49,344 bases of DNA from Candidatus Heritagella gallinarum (GCA_904394685.1 CAJFNK010000048.1:1-49344), one strand, 5' to 3'. Shown: positions 26,300 to 34,546, numbered from the stretch's first letter. The notes: generated from the sequence alone by a model not told the origin. Made by a program: numbers and translations.

Positions 26300-26662
26300 T
26301 TACTCCCCAAGATGTTCCATTCCCTGATCGATGATCCTGCGTACATGGTCATCATCCAGTGAATAAAATACATTTTTTCCTTCTTTGCGGAACTTTACCA
26401 ATTTGTTGGCTTTCAGCACCCGCAACTGATGAGAAACAGCCGTTTGGGTCATTCCCAACGCCTGAGCAATATCACACACACACAATTCCGTTTCAAACAG
26501 TGCATACAAGATCTTAATGCGAGTAGAATCTCCAAACACCTTAAAAAGCTCAGCCAGATCATACAGAAGTTCTTCCGGCGGCATTTCTTCAGAAAGCTTT
26601 TGCAAGGCTTCTTCATGAACGTCGAAAGTCTGGCAACAATCTATTTCATTCAACTCCATCAT
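26300..26662 (-). CDS. ArsR/SmtB-family metal-sensing repressor (CadC-like)
   Basis: 120-residue winged-helix repressor. The metal motif ELCVCD lies in helix 3 position, an N-terminal DCCQTFDVHEE adds Cys/His ligands as in CadC, and the DNA helix is MTQTAVSHQLRVLKANKLV. The C-terminal DDHVRRIIDQGMEH could form the alpha-5 zinc site. First gene of the operon with HMA and ATPase; an operator overlaps its promoter. Metal binding should release DNA. Confidence 0.92.
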   Translation of the reverse strand: MMELNEIDCCQTFDVHEEALQKLSEEMPPEELLYDLAELFKVFGDSTRIKILYALFETELCVCDIAQALGMTQTAVSHQLRVLKANKLVKFRKEGKNVFYSLDDDHVRRIIDQGMEHLGE

Positions 26663-26676
26663 CTGAACAACCTTTC

Positions 26677-26723
26677 ATATGAATATCTGTTCATATATTA
26701 CTCCCACTTTTTTTCTTTGTCAA
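26677..26723 (-). promoter_or_regulatory. ArsR-family operator over a consensus promoter
   Basis: On the - strand TTGACA (26723-26718), 17 bp, TAATAT (26700-26695). The inverted repeat ATATGAA-N6-TTCATAT (26677-26696), with the SmtB/ArsR core TGAA-N6-TTCA, overlaps the -10 end and the transcription start. Confidence 0.8.
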
Positions 26724-26811
26724 GTGATTCAGATGCTTTTTTGTTATAAAAATATGCTTTCTATTTTCTGATATTTACCGGATCGACAATCCATATTTTA
26801 AAAAAAAAGAC

Positions 26812-26840
26812 TTGCATTTTCTTATGATCTGTGGTAATAT
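26812..26840 (+). promoter_or_regulatory. tRNA-Ala promoter
   Basis: TTGCAT (26812-26817), 17 bp, TAATAT (26835-26840), 29 bp before the tRNA. Confidence 0.65.
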
Positions 26841-26869
26841 AGTCAAGCAGTCAAAAAACAGCAAAATAT

Positions 26870-26945
26870 GGGGTATTAGCTCAGCTGGGAGAGCGCTACA
26901 CTGGCAGTGTAGAGGTCAGCGGTTCGATCCCGCTATGCTCCACCA
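26870..26945 (+). tRNA. tRNA-Ala (anticodon GGC)
   Basis: Acceptor GGGGTAT/ATGCTCC, D arm with AGCTCAGCTGGGAGAGC, anticodon stem CTACA/TGTAG around loop CTGGCAG (GGC at 26903-26905), T arm AGCGG-TTCGATC-CCGCT, and an encoded CCA end. Confidence 0.97.
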
Positions 26946-26950
26946 AAACA

Positions 26951-26985
26951 AAGCCTATTGCCGATTGGTAATAGGCTTGTTTTTT
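26951..26985 (+). terminator. tRNA-Ala terminator
   Basis: AAGCCTATTGCC (26951-26962) pairs with GGTAATAGGCTT (26967-26978), followed by G and six T. Confidence 0.85.
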
Positions 26986-27025
26986 AATATTGGAATGTTG
27001 AAGCATATAAAATAATATAAGCCAA

Positions 27026-27073
27026 AAACAAATCATCCCAAATGGTGCAGATGCACATAGGGATGATTTGTTT
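27026..27073. terminator. Bidirectional terminator
   Basis: AAACAAATCATCCC (27026-27039) pairs perfectly with GGGATGATTTGTTT (27060-27073); it ends the small membrane protein gene on the - strand and has T runs on both sides. Confidence 0.75.
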
Positions 27074-27085
27074 TTTAACATTTGT

Positions 27086-27337
27086 CTATTTAACTCTGTT
27101 TTTTTCCTGCCGGATCAGGATCACTGCCAGCGCAATCAGTAGTCCCAGCATCAGTATGGTCAATATCACTGGCCGTGTCCAGTCGATATCGGAAACACCG
27201 ATTACCGGCAGCCAGATGATACAAAGAATAAGAGCCAGCAGTAGAAAGACGAGAATTAGCTTGGCCCACAGGCGGGCTTTTTTGCTTTCGAGGAAAGCGC
27301 CAATCAGAGTGCTGATAAATTCCACAATGACTCCCAT
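27086..27337 (-). CDS. Small two-helix membrane protein of unknown function
   Basis: 83 residues with two hydrophobic segments (about 24-43 and 55-75) separated by a short loop, and a basic C-terminus RQEKNRVK. Start ATG at 27337 has AGGAGGT 7 bases upstream; the open frame further upstream lacks such a site. It follows asnA on the same strand after a 47-base gap. Not recognised. Confidence 0.7.
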   Translation of the reverse strand: MGVIVEFISTLIGAFLESKKARLWAKLILVFLLLALILCIIWLPVIGVSDIDWTRPVILTILMLGLLIALAVILIRQEKNRVK

Positions 27338-27384
27338 TGCATAACCTCCTGAAGCAGCGACGCAATAGTAATATTGCCGCAATA

Positions 27385-28401
27385 TTACAGCAGCTTTACG
27401 CCAGAAGCGGAACAAGCGGCACGGGTTTCATCGTCCCATACAGATACCTGTACTTCGCCGATATGTGCTTTTCCCAGCAGCAGCAGGCACAGCCGGGACT
27501 GACCGATACCGCCGCCGATGGTCAGGGGCAGGACGTTGTCGAGCACCAGCTGGTGGAAATGGAAGCGGCGGCGGTCGTCGCAGCCGGCCTTCGACAGCTG
27601 AGAATCCATCGCCCGTGCATCAACCCGGATTCCCATGCTGGAAATTTCCATAGCGGAATCCAGTACATCGTTCCAGAACAGAAGATCGCCGTTCAGATGC
27701 CAGTCGTCATAGTCGGGGGCACGCCCATCATGACGGTGGCCGGAATGGAGGATATCGCCGATTTCCATCAGGAAAGTGGTTTTATGTTCCCGGACATAGA
27801 GATTTTCCCGCTCCTTGGGGCTTTTATCGGGATAGAGGTTTTCCAGCTCCTGAGTGGTGATAAAGGAAATCTCCTGATCCAGCATGGGGACATGGAGAGA
27901 GGGATATTCTTCCCGCAGCATATCGGCGGTGGAACAAATCGCCCCAACGATTTTCCGAACGGTTTCCTTGAGGTATTCTACATTTCGTTTCCCGTCGGGG
28001 ATAATAGCTTCCCAGTCCCACTGATCGACATAGATGGAGTGAAGATTATCCATATCCTCGTCCCGGCGGATGGCGTTCATGTCGGTGACCAATCCATATC
28101 CCGGCTCAAACCCATAGCGATACAGGGCATACCGTTTCCACTTTGCCAGAGAATGTACCACTTGAGCGCAGGTGCCGGTTTCCCGGATGTCAAAAGAAAC
28201 CGGGCGCTCCACATTGTTGAGGTCATCATTCAGACCAGAAGAAGCGTCTACAAACAGCGGGGCGGAAACACGGGTCAAGTTCAAAGCGTTTTCCAGATTG
28301 CGGATAAAATTCACTTTGATTTTATCGATGGCCTGTTGGGTTTGAAAAAGGGTAAGCCCTTTTGAAGGGTCGTAGTTTGCGGGAATAATGGTTTGGCTCA
28401 T
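27385..28401 (-). CDS. asnA: Aspartate--ammonia ligase (asparagine synthetase A)
   Basis: Makes asparagine from aspartate, ammonia and ATP in the cytoplasm; class II aaRS-like fold. Seen: FQTQQAIDKIKVNFIRNLENALNLTRVSAPLF at the N-terminus, QVVHSLAKWKR, DQWDWE, and the C-terminal glycine-rich GGGIGQSRLCLLLLGKAHIGEVQVSVW. I start at 28401 (AAAGGAA upstream) giving 338 residues, the usual size. It is downstream of the spoIIA terminator, so probably has its own promoter. Confidence 0.95.
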   Translation of the reverse strand: MSQTIIPANYDPSKGLTLFQTQQAIDKIKVNFIRNLENALNLTRVSAPLFVDASSGLNDDLNNVERPVSFDIRETGTCAQVVHSLAKWKRYALYRYGFEPGYGLVTDMNAIRRDEDMDNLHSIYVDQWDWEAIIPDGKRNVEYLKETVRKIVGAICSTADMLREEYPSLHVPMLDQEISFITTQELENLYPDKSPKERENLYVREHKTTFLMEIGDILHSGHRHDGRAPDYDDWHLNGDLLFWNDVLDSAMEISSMGIRVDARAMDSQLSKAGCDDRRRFHFHQLVLDNVLPLTIGGGIGQSRLCLLLLGKAHIGEVQVSVWDDETRAACSASGVKLL

Positions 28402-28464
28402 GGGAAACGTTCCTTTCATTGCAAAATAAAGTTGCAGGAACTTTGGCTTATCAAAAGTCCCTAA

Positions 28465-28500
28465 TCAAAAGAAGGCGTTGCGGCAAATCCGCAGCGCCTT
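28465..28500 (-). terminator. spoIIA operon terminator
   Basis: On the - strand AAGGCGCTGCGG pairs with CCGCAACGCCTT (28500-28489 with 28483-28472, one wobble), followed by CTTTTGA. Confidence 0.7.
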
Positions 28501-28566
28501 TTCGTATTTATTATACCGTTTCCGTTTAGCCTTTGTCAAGAGAAATGATTTTATTACTTTATCTAT

Positions 28567-29217
28567 TTACAACAAAACAGTCCTAAGGTGTTGTAGGATT
28601 TTTTTCTCTCGTCGGCTCACCTGCACTTGGGTCATACCGAGCTGCCGAGCAGTCTGTGTCTGTGTCTGATGGGAAAAATATCTTGCCCGGATTAGAAGCC
28701 GGTCTTTTTCTTCCAGCTGCTCCACAGCCTGTTCCAGTGCCAGCCGCTCCGAGATTGCTTCTTCCGGGGCTTCAACGGGAATGTCGGTCTGTCCCTCTTT
28801 CTCGTCTGATTCGGTAAGGGATACCGCTGGCAGTCCCGCTTCCAGCGCCAAAGCCGCTTCTTCCGGTTCTACCTGCAAAATCTGTGCCAACTCTGCCACA
28901 GTGGGGCTGCGCCCTTCTCTAGCAGCAAAAGACTGGCTTTCCCGGTGTGCTTTGAGCGAAAGTTCCCGCAGTCCCCTCGCAACCTTTACCGTGCTGTTTT
29001 CCCGGAAAAGCCGTTTGATTTCTCCCAGAATGATGGGGACGGCATATGTGGAGAATTGAAACCCCAGGCTCTCGTCAAACCGGTCGGCAGCCTTAATCAG
29101 CCCGACGCATCCGGCTTGGAACAGGTCGTCATAATCAATCCCACGGTTGCGGAACCGCTTGGCGCAGGCGTGAACCAGACCGGTGTTGGCGGCAATAAAC
29201 GCCTTGCGGTCAGTCAT
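28567..29217 (-). CDS. sigF: RNA polymerase sigma-F (forespore)
   Basis: Sporulation sigma factor for early forespore transcription. Region 2 is DDLFQAGCVGLIKAADRFDESLGFQFSTYAVPIILGEIKRLFREN, region 3 follows (VKVARGLRELSLKA), region 4 is ARQLGMTQVQVSRREKKILQHLR. 216 residues. It overlaps spoIIAB by 8 bases and is third in the canonical spoIIA operon. GGGAGAG precedes the ATG. Confidence 0.93.
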   Translation of the reverse strand: MTDRKAFIAANTGLVHACAKRFRNRGIDYDDLFQAGCVGLIKAADRFDESLGFQFSTYAVPIILGEIKRLFRENSTVKVARGLRELSLKAHRESQSFAAREGRSPTVAELAQILQVEPEEAALALEAGLPAVSLTESDEKEGQTDIPVEAPEEAISERLALEQAVEQLEEKDRLLIRARYFSHQTQTQTARQLGMTQVQVSRREKKILQHLRTVLL

Positions 29218-29653
29218 GGGTTCTCTCCCGCCGGAGAAGGTTTTTCTGCAATGTGACGCTGGTTCCTTTCCCCAGTGTGGAGCGCACCGTTACCCGGTCG
29301 CAAAAGCTCTGCATCACCGCAAATCCCAGCCCGGCACGTTCTTCGCCGCCGGTGGTGAACAATGGCTCCATTGCCTTTTCAACATCCTCGATTCCCACGC
29401 CTTTATCCCGGATTTTTACGGTGATTTTGCCGTTTTCATAGAGCTTGGCGGTTATGTATACCGTGCCGAGGCTCTCCCGATACCCGTGGACAATCGCATT
29501 GGTTACGGCTTCGGAAACAGCCGTCTTCAAATCGGCCAGCTGGTCGATGGTAGGGTCAAGCTGTGAAGCAAAGGCAGCTACCACTGCCCGTGCAAAACTT
29601 TCATTGGCCGAGGTGCTGAGAAACGAAACAGACATCTCATTCATGGCTTTCAT
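29210..29653 (-). CDS. spoIIAB: Anti-sigma F factor / serine kinase
   Basis: GHKL-fold kinase that holds sigma-F and phosphorylates SpoIIAA. N box EAVTNAIVHGYRE, G1 box RDKGVGIEDVEKA, G2-like ERAGLGFAVMQSF. 147 residues. AAGGAGGG precedes the ATG at 29653; the start overlaps the end of spoIIAA by 17 bases. Confidence 0.95.
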   Translation of the reverse strand: MKAMNEMSVSFLSTSANESFARAVVAAFASQLDPTIDQLADLKTAVSEAVTNAIVHGYRESLGTVYITAKLYENGKITVKIRDKGVGIEDVEKAMEPLFTTGGEERAGLGFAVMQSFCDRVTVRSTLGKGTSVTLQKNLLRRERTHD

Positions 29654-29969
29654 CGGTTTCCCTCCTTTCTATGGTCACCAGACGGTTCAGGCCGGAGAGC
29701 TCCACCAGCTTTTCCACCTGAGGAGGAAGGCTGGTCAGAACAACTCGCCCGTGCCACATCTGCATCAGGCGGTATCTGCCCAGAATCAATCCGATGCCGG
29801 AGCTGTCCATAAAAGGAACCTCTGAAAAATCAAGGCACAGCCGAAGGGGCTTTACTTTTTGTGCCGTACTGTCGATTTCCTCCCGCACCATACGGGCGGT
29901 ATGGTGGTCAATTTCCCCGATGATGCGGGCGGTGAGTGTTTCGTCCCGCAGCAGAAGCCGCACGCCCAT
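29637..29969 (-). CDS. spoIIAA: Anti-sigma F factor antagonist
   Basis: STAS-domain protein that frees sigma-F when unphosphorylated. The phosphorylated serine lies in VPFMDSSGIGLILGRY (Ser57 by my start). 110 residues. I prefer the ATG at 29969 to a GTG at 29978, which is only one base from the GGAAAGG site. First gene of the operon; I see no convincing sigma-H promoter upstream. Confidence 0.94.
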   Translation of the reverse strand: MGVRLLLRDETLTARIIGEIDHHTARMVREEIDSTAQKVKPLRLCLDFSEVPFMDSSGIGLILGRYRLMQMWHGRVVLTSLPPQVEKLVELSGLNRLVTIERRETDESHE

Positions 29970-30146
29970 AGAGTTCACGCCTTTCCTGATATGATAGCCA
30001 AACCGGAGCTTTTACCGGTTTCTCTCTATTACCATACCGGACAAGCCGTGAAAAATTAGGGGAAAAAAGAGATGTGCAGGGAAAATTCATTTTCTGGATA
30101 AACCAGAGAAATTGAGGAAAGAATAGGAAAAAAGGAGGTTCAAGCA

Positions 30147-30503
30147 ATGGACTATCTCAAAGCATTTCTGGTAGGCGGCGCTCTGTGCCTGATTGGGCAA
30201 CTGTTGATTGATAAAACAAAACTGACTCCCGCCCGGATTTTGGTGGGATATGTGACGGCCGGCGTGATTCTTACCGCCGTGGGAGTATATGACCCGCTGG
30301 TGGAATGGGCGGGGGCAGGAGCAACCGTCCCGTTGATCGGGTTTGGCTATGCGTTAGCCAAAGGGACAGAAGAAGCGGTGATGAATCTGGGATTCCTCGG
30401 TTCTTTTGCCGGCGGCGTTACCGCATGTGCGGCCGGGATTGCGGCGGCGGTATTTTTTGCGTTGCTGGCGGCACTTCTTTTTAAACCCAGAGATAAATCG
30501 TGA
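30147..30503 (+). CDS. spoVAE: Stage V sporulation protein AE (SpoVAE/SpoVAEb)
   Basis: Small membrane protein of the SpoVA channel that moves Ca-dipicolinate into and out of the spore. The opening MDYLKAFLVGGALCLIGQ, then LTPARILVGYVTAG, GVYDPLVEWAGAGATVPLIGFGYALAKG, and GGVTACAAGIAAA are characteristic. 118 residues, about three or four membrane segments. AAAAAGGAGG precedes the ATG. It stands divergent from spoIIA, without spoVAC or spoVAD beside it. Confidence 0.93.
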   Translation: MDYLKAFLVGGALCLIGQLLIDKTKLTPARILVGYVTAGVILTAVGVYDPLVEWAGAGATVPLIGFGYALAKGTEEAVMNLGFLGSFAGGVTACAAGIAAAVFFALLAALLFKPRDKS

Positions 30504-30526
30504 AATCCAAAGAATATCCGCTGTGC

Positions 30527-33500
30527 TCAGAACAGGCTCAACTGTGTGACGGTGGGGCGCCGCTGCCCCTTTTGCCGCAATACCGATGCAGGCAGTTCCT
30601 TTTCGAAAACAGAAGGCTCCCCGCCACAACTGAGCAGGAGTTCTTCTCTGGCACGGGTCATGCCGACAAACAACAGGCGGCGTTCTTCTTCCAAATCACA
30701 GGAACCGTCGGCAGATTCCAGCGGCAATTTTCCTTTTTCCAACCCGGCAACGAATACTACTGGAAATTCAAGCCCCTTTGCGGCATGCAGCGTCATCAGA
30801 CGCACAGCGCCGGAGGGGTACTTTTTTTGCCCACGACTGATATCGATTTCCTCTCCTGCTTCCAGTGCTTCCAGCAGCTCTGCCATCGTGGAATAAAAAA
30901 TTGCTGTTTGACACAATTGCTCCATCGCACGACTTGCGGCAGTGGAACTGCTTGCAGTCCGACTTTCCTCATGGCGTTCCCGCCAGCCGTCGAGCAACTT
31001 TCGGGGCTTTTCATGGGCGACACGGGAGCGTTCCCGCTCCCATTCTTCCAGCCATAGAGCCAGATGACCAAAGCTGCCAAATTCCTCCCGCAAGGTTTCC
31101 ACCGAGGGCACTCCGTTGCAGAAAACAGCCTTTGCCCGTTCCCGAAGATGAGCCGGACAGTTCCAAACCAGCTCCAATGCAGTCGTGAGGGAAGAAAGAT
31201 TGTCGGGGTGCAGCAGGAAACGATAAAAGGCCAGTACACCCTGTACCTCGTCCTGTTCCAAAGCGCTTCCCCGCCCGGAGATCACACAGGGGATACTGTC
31301 ATGAATCAGCGCTTTTTCAAGCTGCTCCAGCTGGCGGTGGGTGCGGCACAGAACGGCAATTTCCGAAAAAGAACGGGTCGATGATTCCGGCGCCCCCATG
31401 GACTGTGCTTCCAGCATATCCAGTCCGCCGGTCATGCGGCGAATCTCCCGTGCAATCCAGATGCTTTCTTCGGTTTGGCTGTGCAGCTGCATCAAACGGA
31501 CCGGCACATTTTGCGGAGCGTTTGCCTTCATGGAGCGTGGCTCTCCCGAATTGTGGGAAATCAGTTCACAGGCAGCTTGCAGGACGGCGGGGGAGGAGCG
31601 GTAGTTATCTGCAAGACGTATCACGCAGGCATCTGGATGTTGCTCCAGCAGCCGCTGAAAACACGCTGCATCCGCCCCACGGAACCCATAGATCGACTGG
31701 TCGGGGTCGCCGATGACAAAAAGACTTTTTGCATAATGGCTCCAGTGTTCGACCAGGTGGTGCTGCACCGGGTTGATGTCCTGAAATTCGTCTACCAGCA
31801 GATGGGTAAAGGATTTTTTTCCTTTGAGGTCGAGCGTCAGCGCTTCGAGCAGCAGGTCATCGAGGTCACGCACACCAATTTCCTTCATTCGGCGTGACCA
31901 GAGCGAAAGCAGCTCCGGGTCAACCTGAGAGTCTGCCCCCGGAATCCCGTTTTTAATTCGGGAGATCGCCTGCTGCAAGGCTTTGGGAGAGAGCTTTTCC
32001 CCGGTTTCCAGCAGCAGCTTTTTGAGTTCCAGCGTGATTTCATGCTGGGAGAGAACTGGGCGGGCGTCAAGTAGCTTCTGGCAAATAGCGTGGAAGGTTC
32101 CGACTGTGAGGCCACGAATTGCCTTTTTGCCGCCGAGTTCCTGTTCCAATCGGGCTTGCAGTTCTCCCGCTGCCTGACGGGTAAACGTAACAGCAGTAAT
32201 TTCGCTGGGTTTGGCTTGTCCGCTTTGAATCATCCATGCGATTCTCGACACAAGTGTTTTGGTTTTTCCAGCGGCCGGCCCTGCGATGACCGCCGTAACA
32301 GCGGCGCTGGAATGTACCGCTTGTGTCTGTTCCGGGTTCAGTCCGGTGGCGAGTGCGTTGGATTCTGCAAGGGCTTTTGCTGATGAAGTTCCCGCTTGTG
32401 GGGCTGGAACAGGCTTCTTTTTGACAGCTTTTGGCAAAATATGTCCCGGAGCAGCGAAGAAGGAGAGCTGACCAAGAAAATCTTGCCGTTCTTCCGGCGT
32501 GAATACCGAAATCACGCCATATTCCCCGTCATAGCCCGGAACCCGCCGCACTTCTCCGGCACGCATCCGGCGGATGCCTTCCGCCATCAGTGGGCCAGCA
32601 GCTTTTTCGATCTGTGAAAGAGGCAGTTCCCGCAAAATGGAAAATTCCGGGCCGAGTTCCCGAAGCAGGGAGAAATATTGTTCCTGTGTCTTTTTGGCAG
32701 CAGCGGAGGTACCCGTGACAGAAGCAATCAGCTCCGGCAGGGGAATCAGGCTTTCAAAAGGCTTGGCTCCTGTCGGACGATATCCCAGCGCACGGTCAGC
32801 CAGTTCCTCTACCCGGTGCTGCACCCCAATTGTCAGCTTTTTTCCACATACAGGGCAACGGTTTTCGAGCTTGGCGGCTTCGGCGGGGGTCAGGCAAAGA
32901 CCGCAATTTCGATGGCCATCCAGATGATACTTTCCTTCTTCTGGGAAAAATTCCAGTGTTCCGGCAAAGGATTCGCCGGTTTGGATAGCATGAGCCAGCG
33001 CCGGGTATGAAAGCTCTGTGTCCAGCAAATCCGCTTCCCGCCCCAGCTTTTGCGGAGAATGGGCATCAGAATGGGAAACGAGTGTAAATCCATCCAACGC
33101 CGACACCTGCCAGTTCATGGGCGGGTCGGATGACAAGCCGGTTTCCAGTGCATGGACATAAGGGGTCAGATCCTCGAAACATTCTTCCAATGTGTCAAAT
33201 CCTGAAAAAGCGCCAAAAACAGAAAAATGCGGCGTCCAGATGTGAGCGGGGATATAGACGGCATCGGGGCAGGTTTCCAAAATGATTTCCAGCAGGTTCC
33301 GGCTGTCCAGTCCCAGAATCGGGCGGCCATCAGAATGAAGGTTTCCGATAGCTTCCAGCTTTTGAGAAAGAAGCTCCGCTTCTTCGATTCCGGGGAGCAA
33401 AATCAGATGATGCACTTTGCGGGTTTTACCGTTCTTTTTATAGATCGTACTGATTTCCCCAGTAACGACAAAGCGGGGCGCTTCGATACCCGAAAGACTG

Positions 33501-33718
33501 GCAGGCAGGCGCAGCTCTTCCCGCAGGGTATAGAGTCCCTGTTCAGCAGGAACCAGCTGCTCCCGCATTTCCTGACGCCAGGCAGGGTGCGTGAAGTCTC
33601 CTGTCCCCACTACACGGATTCCTTTATAACCTGCCCAGAGATCAAGGTGGGGAAGGTCACACTCCCGGCTGGTGGCACGGGAAAATCGGGAGTGGATATG
33701 AAGGTCGGCAATATACAT
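30527..33718 (-). CDS. Fused endonuclease Q-like PHP nuclease and UvrD-type helicase with clamp-binding tail
   Basis: 1063 residues, predicted DNA repair enzyme. The N-terminal third is a PHP domain of the EndoQ type: DLHIHSRFS, IPAHIWTPHFSVFG (near 157) and SHSDAHS (near 220), then a zinc ribbon with CGLC (near 271) and CPVC (near 287). EndoQ enzymes nick 5' of deaminated bases. From about residue 460 an SF1A helicase follows: GPAAGKTKT (near 481), DEFQD (near 646), GDPDQSIYGFRGA, and HAAKGLEFPVVF (near 974). The last five residues, QLSLF, match the bacterial sliding-clamp binding pentapeptide. The gene is alone, between spoVAE and a terminator. Confidence 0.9.
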   Translation of the reverse strand: MYIADLHIHSRFSRATSRECDLPHLDLWAGYKGIRVVGTGDFTHPAWRQEMREQLVPAEQGLYTLREELRLPASLSGIEAPRFVVTGEISTIYKKNGKTRKVHHLILLPGIEEAELLSQKLEAIGNLHSDGRPILGLDSRNLLEIILETCPDAVYIPAHIWTPHFSVFGAFSGFDTLEECFEDLTPYVHALETGLSSDPPMNWQVSALDGFTLVSHSDAHSPQKLGREADLLDTELSYPALAHAIQTGESFAGTLEFFPEEGKYHLDGHRNCGLCLTPAEAAKLENRCPVCGKKLTIGVQHRVEELADRALGYRPTGAKPFESLIPLPELIASVTGTSAAAKKTQEQYFSLLRELGPEFSILRELPLSQIEKAAGPLMAEGIRRMRAGEVRRVPGYDGEYGVISVFTPEERQDFLGQLSFFAAPGHILPKAVKKKPVPAPQAGTSSAKALAESNALATGLNPEQTQAVHSSAAVTAVIAGPAAGKTKTLVSRIAWMIQSGQAKPSEITAVTFTRQAAGELQARLEQELGGKKAIRGLTVGTFHAICQKLLDARPVLSQHEITLELKKLLLETGEKLSPKALQQAISRIKNGIPGADSQVDPELLSLWSRRMKEIGVRDLDDLLLEALTLDLKGKKSFTHLLVDEFQDINPVQHHLVEHWSHYAKSLFVIGDPDQSIYGFRGADAACFQRLLEQHPDACVIRLADNYRSSPAVLQAACELISHNSGEPRSMKANAPQNVPVRLMQLHSQTEESIWIAREIRRMTGGLDMLEAQSMGAPESSTRSFSEIAVLCRTHRQLEQLEKALIHDSIPCVISGRGSALEQDEVQGVLAFYRFLLHPDNLSSLTTALELVWNCPAHLRERAKAVFCNGVPSVETLREEFGSFGHLALWLEEWERERSRVAHEKPRKLLDGWRERHEESRTASSSTAASRAMEQLCQTAIFYSTMAELLEALEAGEEIDISRGQKKYPSGAVRLMTLHAAKGLEFPVVFVAGLEKGKLPLESADGSCDLEEERRLLFVGMTRAREELLLSCGGEPSVFEKELPASVLRQKGQRRPTVTQLSLF

Positions 33719-33763
33719 ATAGGAGCATCTCCTCTCAGAGAATCGATAGGGAAGTGCATATCA

Positions 33764-33797
33764 AAAATGGGATTCCGTACGAACGGAATCCCATTTT
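33764..33797. terminator. Bidirectional terminator-like hairpin
   Basis: AAAATGGGATTCCGT (33764-33778) pairs perfectly with ACGGAATCCCATTTT (33783-33797), loop ACGA; it lies downstream of the 50-residue gene on the - strand. Confidence 0.75.
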
Positions 33798-33810
33798 AAA
33801 TCGGTTGGGT

Positions 33811-33963
33811 TTATTGAATGGAGCAATCCAGATAGTGTTCCAGTTCTTCTTCGTCCTTTTTCTTTTTGTCCAGGAAAAGGATAACTGCCGTAACAGCTGT
33901 GGCAACCGCAGCCGCAATGGAAACAATGCCGATAATCAGGGCGAGTTTATTACATTTTTTCAT
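33811..33963 (-). CDS. 50-residue single-pass membrane protein of unknown function
   Basis: Starts MKKCNKLALIIGIVSIAAAV, one membrane helix (about 7-31), then a basic patch DKKKK and an acidic tail with EEELEHYLDC. GGAGGTG 8 bases before the ATG and a following terminator support a real gene. The helix-plus-KKKK/EEE design resembles small clostridial membrane proteins, which have no assigned role. It lies 92 bases upstream of the repair-nuclease gene on the same strand, separated by a terminator-like hairpin. Confidence 0.7.
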   Translation of the reverse strand: MKKCNKLALIIGIVSIAAAVATAVTAVILFLDKKKKDEEELEHYLDCSIQ

Positions 33964-34150
33964 AATGGGGCACCTCCACAAAGAAAAATAAATTTGGACT
34001 TCAAGATGTGTTTGAGTACTGCTTCCCGAATCAACAGCCGTTTTATGAATGGGTTTACAGGGATTTCAGCAATCAAAATGATTCTTTGTCTTTATGATAC
34101 CCAAATTTTATGAAAAAGTCAAATAGAATCCTGTTTTTGGGGAAAATAAA

Positions 34151-34173
34151 AAGCAGAGTACAAAACTCTGCTT
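34151..34173 (-). terminator. rpsT terminator
   Basis: AAGCAGAGT (34151-34159) pairs with ACTCTGCTT (34165-34173); on the - strand it is followed by TTTATTTT. Confidence 0.8.
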
Positions 34174-34248
34174 CTTCATTTTCTGTTCCTGACAGATGCC
34201 AGAGAATCAAGAGATATGAACCATTGGCCGATACAGCCTCTGGACACA

Positions 34249-34509
34249 TTAGGCGCTTGCGTTCAGCTTGCGAGCCAGAGCGGACTTCTTTCTGGCGGCA
34301 GTATTCTTGTGCAGAATGCCCTTGGCAGCAGCCTGGTCGATCTTCTTGATCGCAACACGGACAGCCTCTGCTTTATCAGCAGCATTGCTCTCAATTGCAA
34401 TGTTAGCCTTCTTCATATCCGTCTTCAGCGCAGAATTGATAGCCTTGTTCCGCAGGGTCTTGGTAGCGATTACCTTAACACGCTTCTTGGCAGATTTAAT
34501 GTTCGGCAT
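34249..34509 (-). CDS. rpsT: 30S ribosomal protein S20
   Basis: Basic, helical primary 16S rRNA-binding protein of 86 residues: [21 protein letters not shown] at the N-terminus and [21 protein letters not shown] at the end are characteristic. GGAGGTG precedes the ATG. Divergent from gpr, a common order in spore-forming Firmicutes. Confidence 0.97.
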   Translation of the reverse strand: MPNIKSAKKRVKVIATKTLRNKAINSALKTDMKKANIAIESNAADKAEAVRVAIKKIDQAAAKGILHKNTAARKKSALARKLNASA

Positions 34510-34546
34510 GGTCACACCTCCTTCTACACAATTTTGCGTACAAGTA

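Noticed and set aside
26870-26985. tRNA-Ala as an integration site for a mobile element
   Set aside because: No repeated tRNA 3' end and no integrase found downstream; neighbouring genes look native.
27337-28365. 342-residue + strand frame opposite asnA
   Set aside because: Antisense to asnA, no promoter or ribosome binding site.
28402-28464. T-box or other riboswitch before asnA
   Set aside because: The leader is short and lacks the T-box sequence and specifier structure; the hairpin there fits the end of the spoIIA operon better.
30504-30526. Possible terminator shared by spoVAE and the repair gene
   Set aside because: Only 23 bases separate the convergent genes and no stem with a T run is visible.
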